Notes: generated by a model not told the origin, from the letters alone. A stretch of 64,000 bases of DNA from Alligator mississippiensis (GCF_030867095.1 NC_081827.1:210671310-210735309), one strand, 5' to 3'. Shown: positions 12,581 through 25,345, counted from the first letter of the stretch. Numbers and translations: made by a program.

Positions 12581-15500
12581 CTGGCACCCCCACTATAGGT
12601 CTCCCACTCTAGAGTATAAAAATGTTGCTCTGCAGTGAACAATGCTTTGGGCAATAACATGTAGGGAGGCATGTGCAATACTTGTTTTTGCAAAATCTAG
12701 ATGTTAAAAAATATTTTCAAATAGGTTCAGTTGCAGCAATGCAAATACCAGCATGTTTTTAGCAGCTGGAAGTTCACAAACTGTTTCAAACCTGGTATAT
12801 AGATACATTTTTACATGAACAAAGAAGGGAGTTAGACACTCTACAAGTTTCACCATGTTTCACTAGGAACACTGGAAGTTTAGTATTGAATATCTACTGA
12901 AATCTCTGTATTGCACAGGTCTTCAATATAAATATCCAGCTTATTGAAATTGGACAAATGGTTGATGAGAAATAGAGGAAATGAATAGTAATTAGCTCAT
13001 TATCATGCTGGCTTCCAATTGTTTTTGATGCCTGGTTAGCTGGTAGTAAATGGAATACTACAGGCATAGCCTTTTGCCTGCCTGCAGGAAATAATCAATT
13101 AGCATATTTTAATTCTCATTGATTTCTATTTGACCAAAGTACTCTTGAGTCAGATTTTTCACAAGTTAAGAGTGTCTTTATATTTCCTTTAAAAAGTAAG
13201 CCTCTTCACCAGAAGAAACAGAAAAGCGGTGGAGAAGTATTTGTGGAACATTCAGAAATATTCATTTGACCTTTAGGAAGCTCCTTCTGAGCTCCTCCTT
13301 CAGCACTTGCAAATCAGATGAAAAAAGAAAATCATCTCCAACTTGTTTAAAACAAGAGATCATTGCCTGGTCACAACTGACAGCATTAGAGTAGATTAGA
13401 TTATCATAAGAATTTAGGTCCCAATTCAAGAGAGCCCTTAAGCAGGTGTTTAACTTTTAGCATAAACTGATGTCCCATTGACCCAAGGCCCTGGTTCCTT
13501 TGGGTACAGTAATTAGGAATAAAGCAGCCCTTCAGAAAATGCATTACACAGGATTAACCTGCAGATTTAATTGGCCTATTTTATTACACATGTTTGTCTT
13601 GAATTGTCCTACTATAATGATTATCATTCATCCAAGAATATAATGACTCCAGTGGCTAACTTTAGTGTCACTAAAAAAATTAATACTGCCAAATATCTAA
13701 AGGTTTTATGGTACTGTTCCCTTCAAATGGGTTAAAATGAAGGTACATCTGTTAAATATCTACCTATTCAGCAGAAGAGTATATATTTTTTTCCTATAGC
13801 CTTAACTGTTGAATGACAGAGTGGAAAAGTGTTGAAGAGTGTCTAATTTATTTTAGACCTGTTTAAGAAAAACAGAGAATGACAAGTGTAATGTGCTGAA
13901 AAGTATGGATATTTATTTTCCCATAAAATTACAAAATGTGACTGAGTTAGAAGACTGTAACTCAGTTTTACTGCTCTGAGATTTGGAGATTTCTATAACA
14001 GTGCCAGATTTTTGTTATTCACTTAGCACAAAAGATTAAAAAATAATAAAAAATTCAAAAAAGCATCTCAGACTAACAACACATGTGTCTGACAGCAAGG
14101 ATGATGATAGTGCCACATAAAACCCTTTGTTGCTCTGTCAAAAATGGACCCTTCTGTTTTTCTTATAGCTAACCTTTTTAGGAAGAAGGGGAAAATAGTG
14201 AATTTGGCTGCTGAATTCTTTCATTATCTCTCTCTCTTTTGTGCAGGGTATGAAGGGCTGTGAATCAGAGCAGCACTAGATATGGTACAGGCATCCAAGG
14301 GAGTATATGTGCATTGATTTCCTGAGCACCTAAGAACAAGATTGCTGATCTTGAGAGCTAAGTTTCCTTGCTACACAACATTAAGAAGAATAAAAAGTTC
14401 ATGGATATTTTTAGAGAGGTAAGAATGCCTAGCAAAGGAGGGTCTGACGTGTGCAGTGTAGAGGGGAGTTTCAGATAAAAGATGAGGTACTGCAGAAAGC
14501 AGAGGAAAAAGGAAGGCAGTTATCCAGAAAGGATTGTGAATGTTGAAATAAAATAGTTCCTCAATTCTACAACTGTTTGGAGGTGAGGTAAACTGCTGAA
14601 GTGAAGTAAACAAAAACTGTCACCCAGGAAATATGCCTCAACTCCTGAAAAGGGAAAAAAAGAGCATGTATGAAAGGCAGATATTACTGTGTAGTCCTGA
14701 CCCTCTGTTTTCCAGTTTTCCTTCCGGAATCCAGTGTTGAGAAGGAGCATCTCGGATGGAAGAACATACTCCCAACTGGAGCTGCAAAGCAACAGGTAGT
14801 TTTGGTCCACACTGGAATCCGATGGCACAGAAGAAAGTTCATTTTACTTACAGGTATATGTTTAGTAGCTAAAATATGCTAAAATGGCATTCACCTAATG
14901 CTGTTGGACACCCATCGTTAGAAAATATGCTAAGATAAACAGGCCCATCATTTCCCATGGAAAAAACACAAAGATATAGCACAAATTATCTTGATCTGAA
15001 ATTAATCCAGGTCTACACTCCTTTATTTGTGAAATCCTATACCACTATTCCTAAATTCCTATTTCTTCAGGAAAAAAAAAGAGGGCCATGCCAGACTGCA
15101 CTGGAGCTGACTCAGATAACCTCCAGAACAGTCATCCAACACTGGAGATGGTCTCTTTCCCTAGTTTCAGTGCTGCACAACTTCCAGATTCCTTGGGGAG
15201 GAGCAGTCACTTCTGACAGAACAGCAGTCCCTAAATGGGACATCCTCAGAATCCTAGAGCTTGTAGATGTGGGAAGGACTATACAAATATGTAAGGCCAG
15301 GATGGCGGTGATCTCTCTCAGCTACCTCAACCTGGCTGTGCTAGTTCTGGGAGTCTTATGTTTTCTCTCTCTGTAGTTAGTACTGGGCTTACTCTGTCTG
15401 AGGTAGTCTGAACTTTTCCTCTCCCACATCATCTTCTATATAAGCAGACCACACTCTCGTATGGAAAACTAAGAGTGAGCAAACTTTGTATCTGTGCTGA

Positions 15501-15640
15501 AGTATCTCTTGCAGAAGATGATTAGGTCCTTTCTTGAACTTGCATAAGCCATAATATACATTACATTATGCTTTAAGAGCATTGATTCTTGATAACCTAA
15601 TGCGGATTAATTTGATGCCAGATTTAAAAAAAATGTAACT
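12581..15640. other. Gene-free flank, possible conserved non-coding DNA
   Basis: No coding signal. The part at about 12900-13160 looks like unique, balanced-composition DNA with clustered TAAT/ATTA cores, as seen in enhancers. The 139-codon open frame at 14957-15376 has no recognisable domain and an ordinary non-coding composition, so I do not call it a gene. Confidence 0.35.
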
Positions 15641-15647
15641 TCAAGGG

Positions 15648-16110
15648 CCAAATCAGTTCCAAATTCTATTGGGCAAAGCCCCAACAGTCAAGTTCCAAAT
15701 TTCAACTGAGCAGAGGTTAATCATTCAAATCTGTGTGTGTGGTTCTACCACTGGTTAAATATCCTTCCTCCCAGACCCACCAGCCCTGGGCTTCAGACAC
15801 TTCCCAAATCCATGGCAGGTATCCTACCTGCAAGCCCTGAAACTCAGAGGCCTTGGATGCCCTCTAGTCTTGCTTTCTCCTAGTGAAAAGGCCAAGGAGC
15901 AAGCTATGGGAGAAGGGTGAATGCAGTCCACCATTGCCACATAATTATGCAGTCGAGTTTCCCACAGAGGGAAACTTTCAGGAGTCAGCCTGCCCAGAGT
16001 GCAATGAACAGGTCTTCCCCTGGACAGTTCTCCCAGGGTGAATCACAAGGGTTAGCCTGCCCAGAGTGCAAGAGACAGGCTTCAGACTAAAAAAACTGTC
16101 TGCAATGCCT
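15648..16110. repeat. Dispersed repeat, copy 1
   Basis: It shares a long series of phrases with 30405-30905 in the same order: TTCCTCCCAGAC, GGGGCTTCAGA or GGGCTTCAGA, CAAATYCATGG, GGATGCC, GAGCAAGCTA and CAATGAACAGGT. Near its 3' end GCCTGCCCAGAGTGCAA is tandemly duplicated (about 15989 and 16053). It could be a solo LTR or a non-LTR element. The class is unresolved. Confidence 0.5.
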
Positions 16111-17435
16111 GAGATACAGGGACATTGGGATTTTGTTTCTTTTTCCTTTGGAGCCCAGGGCAGGGATTATTAGGTAGGATCTGAGATTATTCAACGCTGT
16201 TTGCAACCGGCTGTGGATCTAGAGTTGGTGTAGTGGTTTAGCTGCACCCATCTTTTGGACTGAACCACACCTGGTAGCTTCTGGGGACCTTTTTAAATTC
16301 CTGCTGCTTTCCTCACTGTTGGGGGAGAGGGGTGGGGGAAGCATCAAAGCTACTGTGCTTTGCCGTGCTAGTGTCACAGCTGGGCTGTGGGCTGGGAACA
16401 GTGACAGCAGTAGTAGGGATGGGTAGGTTTCCCTACCCTGCCTAAGCCCTCAAGAGCAGGCACAGGGAAAAGGACCCCCTCCCTCACATTGCCACTGTTC
16501 CCAGCTGGCTGGAGTAGGTAGGAACAGTTTTGAAACTTCCCTCTCCCACAGGACAGAAGCGAAAGAAAGCACAGATGAATAGGAGTGGAGGAGGTTTGCC
16601 TTTGAACATGGAGGGGGGATTCTTATATTCTTTGGGGACTTTAAAATGTCCCCAGACTCTGGCTACATAGTCTGCCCAGTGATGGTTGTGGGGAAGAGGG
16701 TGAGAGGAAGGGATGCTACTTCTGCAGCACAGGTGGCTGCTCTCACACCCTCCTTTGCCAAATCTTGGATCCATTCCCATCTGCAACTGAGGGTTATTTT
16801 AACAAGCTTTTGTCCTTCCTCTTCTCCACTGTTTCTGTTGATCAGATATGAGAAATCAGGGATGATTTCAAAACAGAATCCCATGAATCCATCTAAATTT
16901 CATCAATCCTGAGTACGTTGCATAGTAAAACCTATTTTAAAAAAGGATGCTGACTTCAAGGATAGATTCCTGTGCTCCCCCCTTTCTATTGAGAATCAGA
17001 CAGTTGTGGACTAAAAGTCTGTTGCAAAGAAAAACTAGATGTGTATACACAAAAATACTATAATAATTTTGGGGTGGAATAGATAGCAAAGTTAAAGGTC
17101 ACATCTTTCTACAAGGCAGCCTGTGTATACAATTCCAGATCTGCTTAAACACATTTGTATTACTGAAAACCTGGCTTTAGTATTATGGAATAAACAAAAA
17201 TTACTTGTAGTAATCCCGCACATTTTTACCTTACTCATACTAATCCTGCAAATTTACGCCTATCCTTAAGTACTTAGAGGAATATTTAATAATATTTGAA
17301 TGATTGGAGCACATGCCAAGTTTTTGAGATTTGGTTTTTAAGGAGAAATTTTCATCTCACTGAATCAGTTTTGCCACCAAGGTTAATGGTTATTTACCAG
17401 TTATTTAATTTGTAACTGACATGACAGTTCTAGAT

Positions 17436-17805
17436 CAGGAGTGTCAAAGATATAGCCTACAGGCTGGATCTGGCCCATGATGCTGCTCTGGGGTCCAAAG
17501 TGGACCCACACAGCATGTGGTGCATGCTGGACTGGCTCCACATGCAGGGCCTGTGATGTACCTGTGGCACTTACTCTGGGACCTGTGCTATACATGGTGT
17601 ACCTACTCTCCCCACTTGCTCTGGAATAGGCACCATGTGCAGCATGGGTCCCAGAGTGGGTGCTGTGTGGCTGAATGAGTGCCAGATGCGCTAGATCTGA
17701 TATGGGTGGTGGGGAGGTGGTTCTATGGGCCCAGTTCGGCCTGTGGACCAGTTCTGTACCACTCATCCAGCATCCAGCTTGTGGGGCCAGATGAATTTGA
17801 CATCG
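17436..17805. mobile_element. hAT-like MITE with 8-bp target duplication
   Basis: Starts CAGGAGTGTCAAA and ends TTTGACATCG, imperfect inverted repeats with a 3-nt gap. Flanks TTCTAGAT (17428-17435) and CTCTAGAT (17806-17813) match at seven of eight positions. Ends of the GTGTCAAA type are common in reptile hAT MITEs. A long minus-strand open frame across it is not a gene. Confidence 0.75.
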
Positions 17806-18714
17806 CTCTAGATGAAATGGTATAGGAGGTTGGTCAGTTTCTGAAAAGAAACTTGTAGCAGTGATACACTTGAGTAGTTTAGATATTAATTTAGCTATGA
17901 GATAAAAAGCATGCTGAAAAATAAGTGTGAAAACGACGCAAGATTGCTCTAGTTTCTGTTCTTCTTTCAAACTGGTTCTTACCAGGTGGCTCTCATTCTC
18001 CTCAAGCTTTTGTCCATCGCCATCTTTTCTAAAACATCAAATATACACACAACTTGTTTCATACACCTGCACATTTTTTGGGGTCTTCCCCTCTTTGCCC
18101 TGTTCCTGACTCTCAAGGTCTGAACTTTTTTTCCTCATGTAATCTTCAGGCATTCTGGCTATTTTCCCCAAACTTCTCAAGTCTGCTCTTGCTCAGCATT
18201 TCTTCTTTTATCTCACTTTTGTTGCCACACCCTTGTTTCTTACATGATCTTTCCTGCTGATTCTACAAATCCCTGTTAGCACCTTCATTCTCCATCTCTC
18301 TTATCATGGACATGTTTTTTTTAATTTCTGATCTACACAACAATTCAGTCTTTATCACTGTCTTGTAGATTTTCCCTTCAATTATTTTAACTTCTGTTAA
18401 TTTTTATAAATATAAGGAACACATGCAACAAAATAAATAATTTGAGAGTGTGATTAAATAGAGAGGGCAGAAATAAAAGCAGATTAAAGGGACCAACAAT
18501 AAATTTGATTATTTTCTGATAGATAGCATTAATATATTGTGGGTACTGCAAAGGGGGGGGGGAAAGGTTACTTACTGTTTAAAAAAGATGTATACAGGCC
18601 AAGTTAGGTGTTGTGCCCCCTCCCCCAATTATGGTATTAGTATCAGGGGGTTCAATCTTGTCAAAAACCCTCAAATGCTTTAAAAAAAATTGGTCTTTAA
18701 CTGAAGTATAATGG

Positions 18715-18842
18715 TAGACAAGGTTCCTTGGGTGAATTTGATATCTTTTATTAGGCCAACTCAAATAATAAAAGATATCAAATTCACCCAAGGAACCTTG
18801 TCTGCCTATGTCCTTAGACCAACACGGCTACAACCCAAACCC
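18715..18842 (+). mobile_element. Retroposed insertion with 38-bp foldback and 14-bp target duplication
   Basis: It is flanked by CTGAAGTATAATGG on both sides (18701-18714 and 18843-18856). Inside, two perfect 38-bp inverted arms (18716-18753 and 18766-18803) surround a 12-nt spacer. They are followed by TATGTCCTTAGACCAACACGGCTACAACCC, which resembles the 3' ends of Penelope-like elements as I remember them (CAGACTAACACGGCTACC type). A long variable duplication and a 5' inverted segment fit that class or a twin-primed LINE-mobilised SINE. Confidence 0.6.
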
Positions 18843-18854
18843 CTGAAGTATAAT

Positions 18855-19049
18855 GGGCACATCTACATGTGTGCTTTAATGTGCCATTCATTGGTCTATG
18901 TTAATGCACATTAAAGCATCACAAAAAACCTGTGCGTGTTGACTAACGCACATTAAAATAGGCTAATGCACCTTCTTCTAATACCTCACAATAGAAGTAC
19001 TAAATTTAATGTGCATTAGCAAAGCGCATTAATGTGTAGGCATGCACAC
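18855..19049. mobile_element. MITE, GGGTGCATCTACAC family, copy A
   Basis: The left end is GGGCACATCTACATGTGTGC and the reversed right end GTGTGCATGCCTACACATTAATGC. The interior is rich in TAATGCACATTA-type phrases shared with 61495-61740. The foldback insertion at 18715-18842 sits directly on its left edge, with two G residues shared. Confidence 0.6.
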
Positions 19050-19411
19050 TGAATCTTTTCCCTCAGTGCTTCTTAGATAATTCTTTTTTAATATCTGCTT
19101 AACTTCAACACTATTTTACAGGGCCAAAAGTGAAATTAGCAGCCTCTGTCAAGTTTATTTTTCTGAGCAGTTTTGATGACATAATTCCGGTTGTTCACAG
19201 TATTACAGGAAAAATAGGGTAGGTGAATTTGTTCACTCTTACAAGCCTTACCTTCTCTCTTGTGAAAAAAAAAATCTAAACTCCTTTTATAAAGGAAAAA
19301 CAGCACAAAATGAATGCATCCCCCAATTTGCCTAACTTTGTTTACAAAAGAATAAAGATAACTGAAGACAGCAATAGTTGTTTGTGGCTCTGAGGGCTAT
19401 GCTAATTAAAG

Positions 19412-19560
19412 CGCCCAGAGCGTCACGTGTATCAGCGTGCCCACTGAAAAATAGTGGTGGAGCGCTTTGACCTAAAACTCATTGGATGAGCTTTAGTTTA
19501 AAGTGTCCCACTGCCATTTTTCAGCACAGGGACACTGATACATGTGATGCTGGAGTCTGG
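19412..19560. repeat. Long hairpin (about 70-bp arms)
   Basis: The left arm (about 19415-19482) and right arm (about 19486-19560) are imperfect reverse complements meeting at CTCAT-TGG-ATGAG. Shared phrases include ACTGAAAAAT/ATTTTTCAG and CACGTGTATCAG/CTGATACATGTG. Just 3' is a short self-complementary GCATGGTAATTACCACGC. It is probably a MITE. Confidence 0.65.
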
Positions 19561-19639
19561 TGACGCATGGTAATTACCACGCACCAGCAGACTTGCTTAA
19601 TTGAGTCTACTCCCATGTGCTGTAATGACAGTGCCTCGA

Positions 19640-22600
19640 AGCAGCCTCCCTGCATGTGTACAGGAGCCCACAGTGTCCAAAACAACCAGCAGGCCGAGCA
19701 GGGCGTTTCTGGAAGCTGGGAAGTTCAGCAGTGGTAGCCAATAGGAAAATGCTGAGGACCAGGGTGAGTCTTTATATAATTCCACCCCTGAAACACCTCT
19801 CTCAAGGCTGCAGGGTAGGGCCTTCAACCTCTTGGGAGCCAGACTTGAACTCTCTCCTGTGGATAGGTCCCTATAGCTTTTCAAACAACTGAGCATGGCT
19901 GATATTCCTCCTATGATAGGGAAGTGTTCTAGACACTTAAATGAAGTGGGAGACCCAGGTTCACTTTTGTCTCCTTCCTGAAGGAATTTAACCTACTTAT
20001 TCAAGCAGAATGTCTTAGGAGGTTTTAGACAATCAATGCGTCGAGATAAGAGCACTCCCCTTTTCTGCTGAGGTTGTATGATTGTGCAGAAAGGAAATCA
20101 AGATTTTATTTAATCTTCAGTTAATGTAGTAGTTTATTTATAACTTTTGCTAAAACAATATAGTATAATGAACAATACAAATTATATATGAAATTAAAAA
20201 ATATTTATACTTTACAATTTTTGCTAAAAGCATAGAAAGTACAATCTTATTGTATCAGTTTAAGCAAAATTTAAAACAGAACATGGTATATGATGATACA
20301 AAATACATCAAATGAAGCAGTGGGCAGTAAAGTAAAATAGGGGAATTCGATTTGATTTTGGCCTTCATTTTTTGTGCAATACAAACGCACCTATAGGAGT
20401 ATAGGACAGGCTGTGCTTCAATTAACAGAAAATACAAAAATAGCCCTTGGTGCAGGAACTGGAACTGGAGACACTACCCGCCCATAGTATGTGCCATAAG
20501 TTAGTCATGCTCCCTCATATTTGCTCTTTCTGGACTAATGACTCTTAATCAAGTTTAAAGCCCCTAGGAACACATTGTTTAAACTGAAGGAAATATGAGG
20601 GTTGTTTCATTTTTTGGCTTCATTACCTTCTTGTTTCTAATTTGGTTAAACTCATCCAAATTCATCGTATATCTTCTTTCACAAAACGAGAACATTTTAT
20701 ATCAATACCTTTTCTCAGAGAAAATCTCTTTCACTTTATGGGTGAGAAATTTAATTTTTTGTGGTATCAATATTGAGTTAGTGGTAAGCTGTGGTGTTGA
20801 TACTGATATAGCAAACTGTTCTGTTTACAAGATGGAAAGAATGTCAGATGCAAATAATAAGGAAGAGCATACAAGACTGCGCTATTCTTGTCCCAAACAG
20901 TTCCAGACATCCTTTACTGTAGTTTGAAGGATTGGGCCTCCTATGCTTTAATTAAAAATACAAAATACATTGGGTAACCTTTAAAGGTAAGAATGAACAG
21001 GTACAAAGGAGGCAACCAGGATAATAAAGGGGCCAGAATGTTAATAATTTAAAGGAAAGGAAATTAGAAAAATTAGATTCATGTTGACATGGGAAGACAA
21101 CAAGATGAAATGAATGAGCCATAAAAAATCTGACTTCTGTGATCTCATTTGGTTAAGTGCTGGGTTTCAGTCATTTGTCTATCAACTCTTCCCTGCCACC
21201 CATAACATTTTTCCTGCTTTGTCCCAGAAAATAAACGGAGCATCAGACACTTTTCTGCTTTCTCTTTGTAGAAAAGAACATTCTGCTTTAGTCAAGTTAA
21301 TTTAGTAGACAGAATATGTTACCAATGAAATCATAACAAATTATTCATTTTTTGGTGGATATCAGCTACTAAACTGTTCATTTACATAGTAACTTATAGA
21401 TTCAAAAGCCAGACAAAAGAAATAATAAACATTAAAAGGTAACCATCTAATTAGACTTTTTCTTTAATACCAATCACATAACAGTTTAACACTAGAAAGC
21501 ACAGTAGAATGAGTTTGTAATGTTTAGTTAAGGCTTATGTCATCAACCAAATTAAGAAACAGCCTTTAGTTGAGAATTTGCAGAACATGCAACAAAAACG
21601 TGTGCATGGGTAAATAGCTATTTTTTTTAGTTAAGTAGAAATAAATTTCCCACTGGTTCAATTTTAAGTCGTGCTAAGGATGAATGAACTAGCTGGACAG
21701 AAGCAGTGTTCTATATGTAACAGTCAGTCCCTGCACAACTATCTTAGGATCAACTCTGCTCACTGAAATTCATTTACCAGAGGACATGCAGCTGTCTTCT
21801 GACATCGAGGTGCTCCTGCTGAACAGCTATGTCTATTACTACTCTCATTTGAACCTGGTGCCAGGAGAGGAATCATTTCTCAGGTGCTTCCTCAACCATA
21901 ACCTGATACCACACATTGTAATCAATGAAAAGATTTTTACTGATTTCAACAGGTTTTGGATTAGGTCTCCAGCATGCTGGTCATGCAGCTGCCTCAAAGT
22001 ACTTGCTGGCCTTTGGAGGCCTTTTGTATGTCTCCTGTTGGTTCCTCCCACATTAATTTTATAGGAGTCCTCCAACATTGTTAAGCAAATGATGTCCTCC
22101 TTACTGTAGAAGGGAGGGGGAAAACAAATAGCAGATAAATACCTTGTTTGGTACAACCTAAAGTTAATTGCTGGTAGGGAGGGAAGGCTAGAACTGAGCT
22201 TTAGCAAGTTTAATGAGCTTGCATCAGAGCTGTGTTGTTGCTTTTGTTTCTAGTAGCACTTGCAAAGTGTGTGGCACTAGAAAAAAAAGAAAGAGGAGAA
22301 AGGAGAGGGAAAAGCATTTCGAAGTATTTAAGGTAGGCAGAAAAACTGTGACATACCTCCTGTTAAATGCTGCTTATCTTTCTGACTTAGTACTTATCTG
22401 AAGTTCCAACAAAGTACTATCTGGGTCTTTATTTAGGTCCTTGTGCTGCTGAAGATACTATCATCTGAATGAAATGTAAATTACTAGAGTTCAGGACATT
22501 GGTTTAAGATCTACTACATATCTGCAGAAGTGGAGCTGTGTGTTTCCATGTTCTGCCCAAATTCCATTTTACTGGATCTTTCTAAATTTCGCCTTCAGTT

Positions 22601-24135
22601 TTACCAGGATATGGTAATTACTTTCTTTCCTAAATTATTTTGCTACTCATTGCAAGGGATGTTGCATTTCACCCAGAGAGAGTTGTATTTTAGAAGTTGG
22701 TAGAATTTTTTTCTAACTGTAGGGACTCCATTCATTCCTGGGTTTTATCTGCTTTCTTCCATGCTAATATAACCCAGACTATAAGGCACCATTTATAGAA
22801 AACCTATCCAGAATTCACCATGGTACTGGCAGCTTTCCACAAGCAGCCTTAAAGTAGGATTCACAAACTGGTGGTGGTTTGGTTATTTAGGGCATACAGA
22901 GATAGATGTTTGCTAGGCAACTTATAAGAGAAGGGAAGTGGTAACAATTCTGTCCTTAGACTGGAGCAGCTACTCCTAGTTCAGAGGGTGCAGTTTATAT
23001 TTCTTGTGTCTGCAGTGGGTCAGGTTCCTAGTCTGAAAAAATATTGGACCCTTTTGGAGTTATACTCTGTAAATATAAAGGATGACCTTATCTCACTGTC
23101 AGTTTCTAAATGAGTAGGACTTTGCTTTGCTATTAGAATGGAAGAGAGAGAATTCATCATTTGTATTTTCCCCCCATTACATTGTCATTTGCTGTCTTCT
23201 CCTTTGTGGAACCAACTGAGAAAAATTCTTGTACCTTGTGATTTCTTATCAATTCTTTTCATGTTTTTCCTCCGCCTGCCCTCACCTGACATTTCCTTGC
23301 AACTTTCTTTTTATGCCTCATCTTACTTTCTTTACACTTATGTTTATTGGGCAATGTTAGAGTTCTCATTTTTACTCAATGTTATTATACACTTCAGTGA
23401 CCCACTGATTTTAGTTGCTGTGCTAAAAAAATGCTTGCTTCTCTCATAAGCATAGAACAAAAACTGAGGGAGTTCTGTGTTGGGGCTGAACAAGATTGAT
23501 GGCAATGCTAAAAAAAAAAGTCAACAAGGTAAATTAAGTAAAAAAAAGATTGCTGATAAGTTTGACTAGTACCAGATGAAGTAGTCATGTAAATGGGAAA
23601 ACAGCATATTGTTGTTATAATCAATAGAAATAATAACTTTTCTGGAATCAGCTGCCCCACTGCAAGATGGCAACAAATAACCTAGTACCAAGAACAGCTT
23701 CACCTAAGATTTAGTTTGTGGGCTTACTGTTTTTCTTGGTTTTTTTTTTTAATAGTAATCTCATGATGTCTCCTGTGTTCTTAAAATAATATTGTACTGC
23801 CCTATACATCTGGAATGTGCAACATGAAACACTGAAGCTAGAACAGAGATGAGGAAAAGTCAGGCTATGATTAAATTGCAGTTAATTCTGTGGCCTGTGG
23901 TAGTTTTTTTTAAAACGACAAGTAAGACAGTTCAGCTAAGATCTGTTAGGGATCTGACTCATTAAAAAGGTTCCTTCTGAGTATCAGAAACCACATTTCA
24001 AGATTCTGACCATGTTTCTGGACTATTTGCCTCCAATTTTCAGTTTTTCTGCGCATAACAAACTAATTGAAAATTCTGGGTCATGGAATTATGTACACTA
24101 TATTTTCAGGGTAATTTTCTAAGGCAACCTTTTAA
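19640..24135. other. Gene-free flank upstream of the CpG island
   Basis: AT-rich DNA with scattered short open frames lacking domains. No RNA gene recognised. The hAT-like copy at about 24138-24319 lies at its 3' edge. Confidence 0.5.
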
Positions 24136-24137
24136 GG

Positions 24138-24319
24138 CTGTGGGCTGGACTAACCTGTTTGGGTCAGAAACTGGTGAGCACTAGGAGCATGGGGTAGGTG
24201 CGCAGCACCAGCACTTCCTCTGCAGTATGGGGAGAGCACCTGCCAGACCCACATCCACTGGCTGGATCAAACGGCTTGGCAGGCTGGATCCAGCCTGAGC
24301 GGTAGGGTGCTGCTTCCTG
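24138..24319. mobile_element. Diverged relative of the 12366 hAT-like MITE
   Basis: The left part shares GGACTAACCTGTTTGG with the element at 12366-12572 and the right part shares CCTGCTCTA at the boundary. Flanks TTTTAAGG and CTCTAAAG agree only partly. It lies about 450 bp upstream of the SP3 CpG island. Confidence 0.45.
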
Positions 24320-25247
24320 CTCTAAAGCCTTCAAGAGCACTTCTAACTACTTTGTCAGATGTCATTGCTACGTCACCCTTCTAGCTTGGTGTTTGTAGGG
24401 GGCAAGAGTGCGCTGCAGTACCCAGCTTCCACCTCAGATGCTTACAGGGGCTGGTGTGGAAGCGAGCAAGGAAGGTTGTTAATCATCCCACACAGATGTC
24501 AACAGACTTCAGGCTGGGGCTGTAGGTAAAGGTGCTTTCTGCTGCAGTTTCCAATCTGAAATGTATTAAAACAAGTTGAGGCTGTGCTGCCTTCCAGGGT
24601 GCCTCTCCAACCTATGGAGTTTGGACAGAAAAGTTTGGTGATGTCCTGCTGGTTGGCACCTACTGGTCCCAGCTACTCTGGTTTCTGTCACACCACAGAA
24701 CAGCTGCGGTTTGGTTTTTAAGGCTTTTATTACAGGCAGGTCTGTGCTGGGGGCAGCGGGGCTGACTCCTTCGCCCTCAGGCACCAGCCGGGCCCGGGCG
24801 CGGGCCAGGCGGACTTTGCGCGCGCAGCCGAGTCCGCCGCTCTCCGCTGCGCGCGCTTCTTCCGCGCGGGCTCTGCGGGCCCCCGGCCCCGCCTGGTGGC
24901 GAAGCCCCCACCTCTGACAGGAGCGCCCAAGCAGGCGCCTGTTAGGAGCCGTGAGTGACGCTCGGGCCGAGGGTGATTTCAAACCGCCGCCGCGGCCCCG
25001 GGAGGCCCGGGTGGAGGCGGGGGGAGGGGCGAGGGAGGCAGGGCTGCGCCAGGCCCCGGGGCTGCGCTGCCCCCCTCCCCCCGCGGCCGGGGGCAAGCGG
25101 TCCCCAGGGCCCGGGGCGCAGCTCGGGGCCGGGCCCGGCGGCCGGAGCCGCTCGGCGGAGCCCGCTCATTGTTCCCCGCGCCAGCGCTGGCAAACAGGAA
25201 GCCACCTCGGCAGGGGGGGGGCCCCTGGCGGGTGAGTGGCGGGCGCG

Positions 25248-25345
25248 GCGGCCAATGAGCGCGGCGGCGGCGGCGCTGCGCGGCCAATGAGCGCGCGTGA
25301 GCGGGCGGAGGCGGGAGTTCCGGGCTGGCAGGCGGGCGGGCGGGC
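25248..25345 (+). promoter_or_regulatory. Twin CCAAT boxes and GC boxes (core promoter candidate)
   Basis: Two near-identical GGCCAATGAGCGCG blocks have CCAAT at 25252-25256 and 25284-25288, exactly 32 bp apart (about three helical turns). This arrangement is typical of NF-Y. They are followed by GGGCGG-type GC boxes (about 25303-25340), which suggests autoregulation by Sp factors. No good TATA box lies at the right distance. A CAATCAAAATAGG stretch at about 25405 is AT-rich but not a clear TATA element. Confidence 0.6.

Noticed and set aside
14957-15376. 139-codon open frame
   Set aside because: No domain, no splice context and ordinary AT-rich composition. A long frame of this size is expected by chance in 64 kb.
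17401-17970. 189-codon minus-strand open frame
   Set aside because: It runs across a hAT-like MITE with a visible target duplication, and the translation is low-complexity with no family resemblance.
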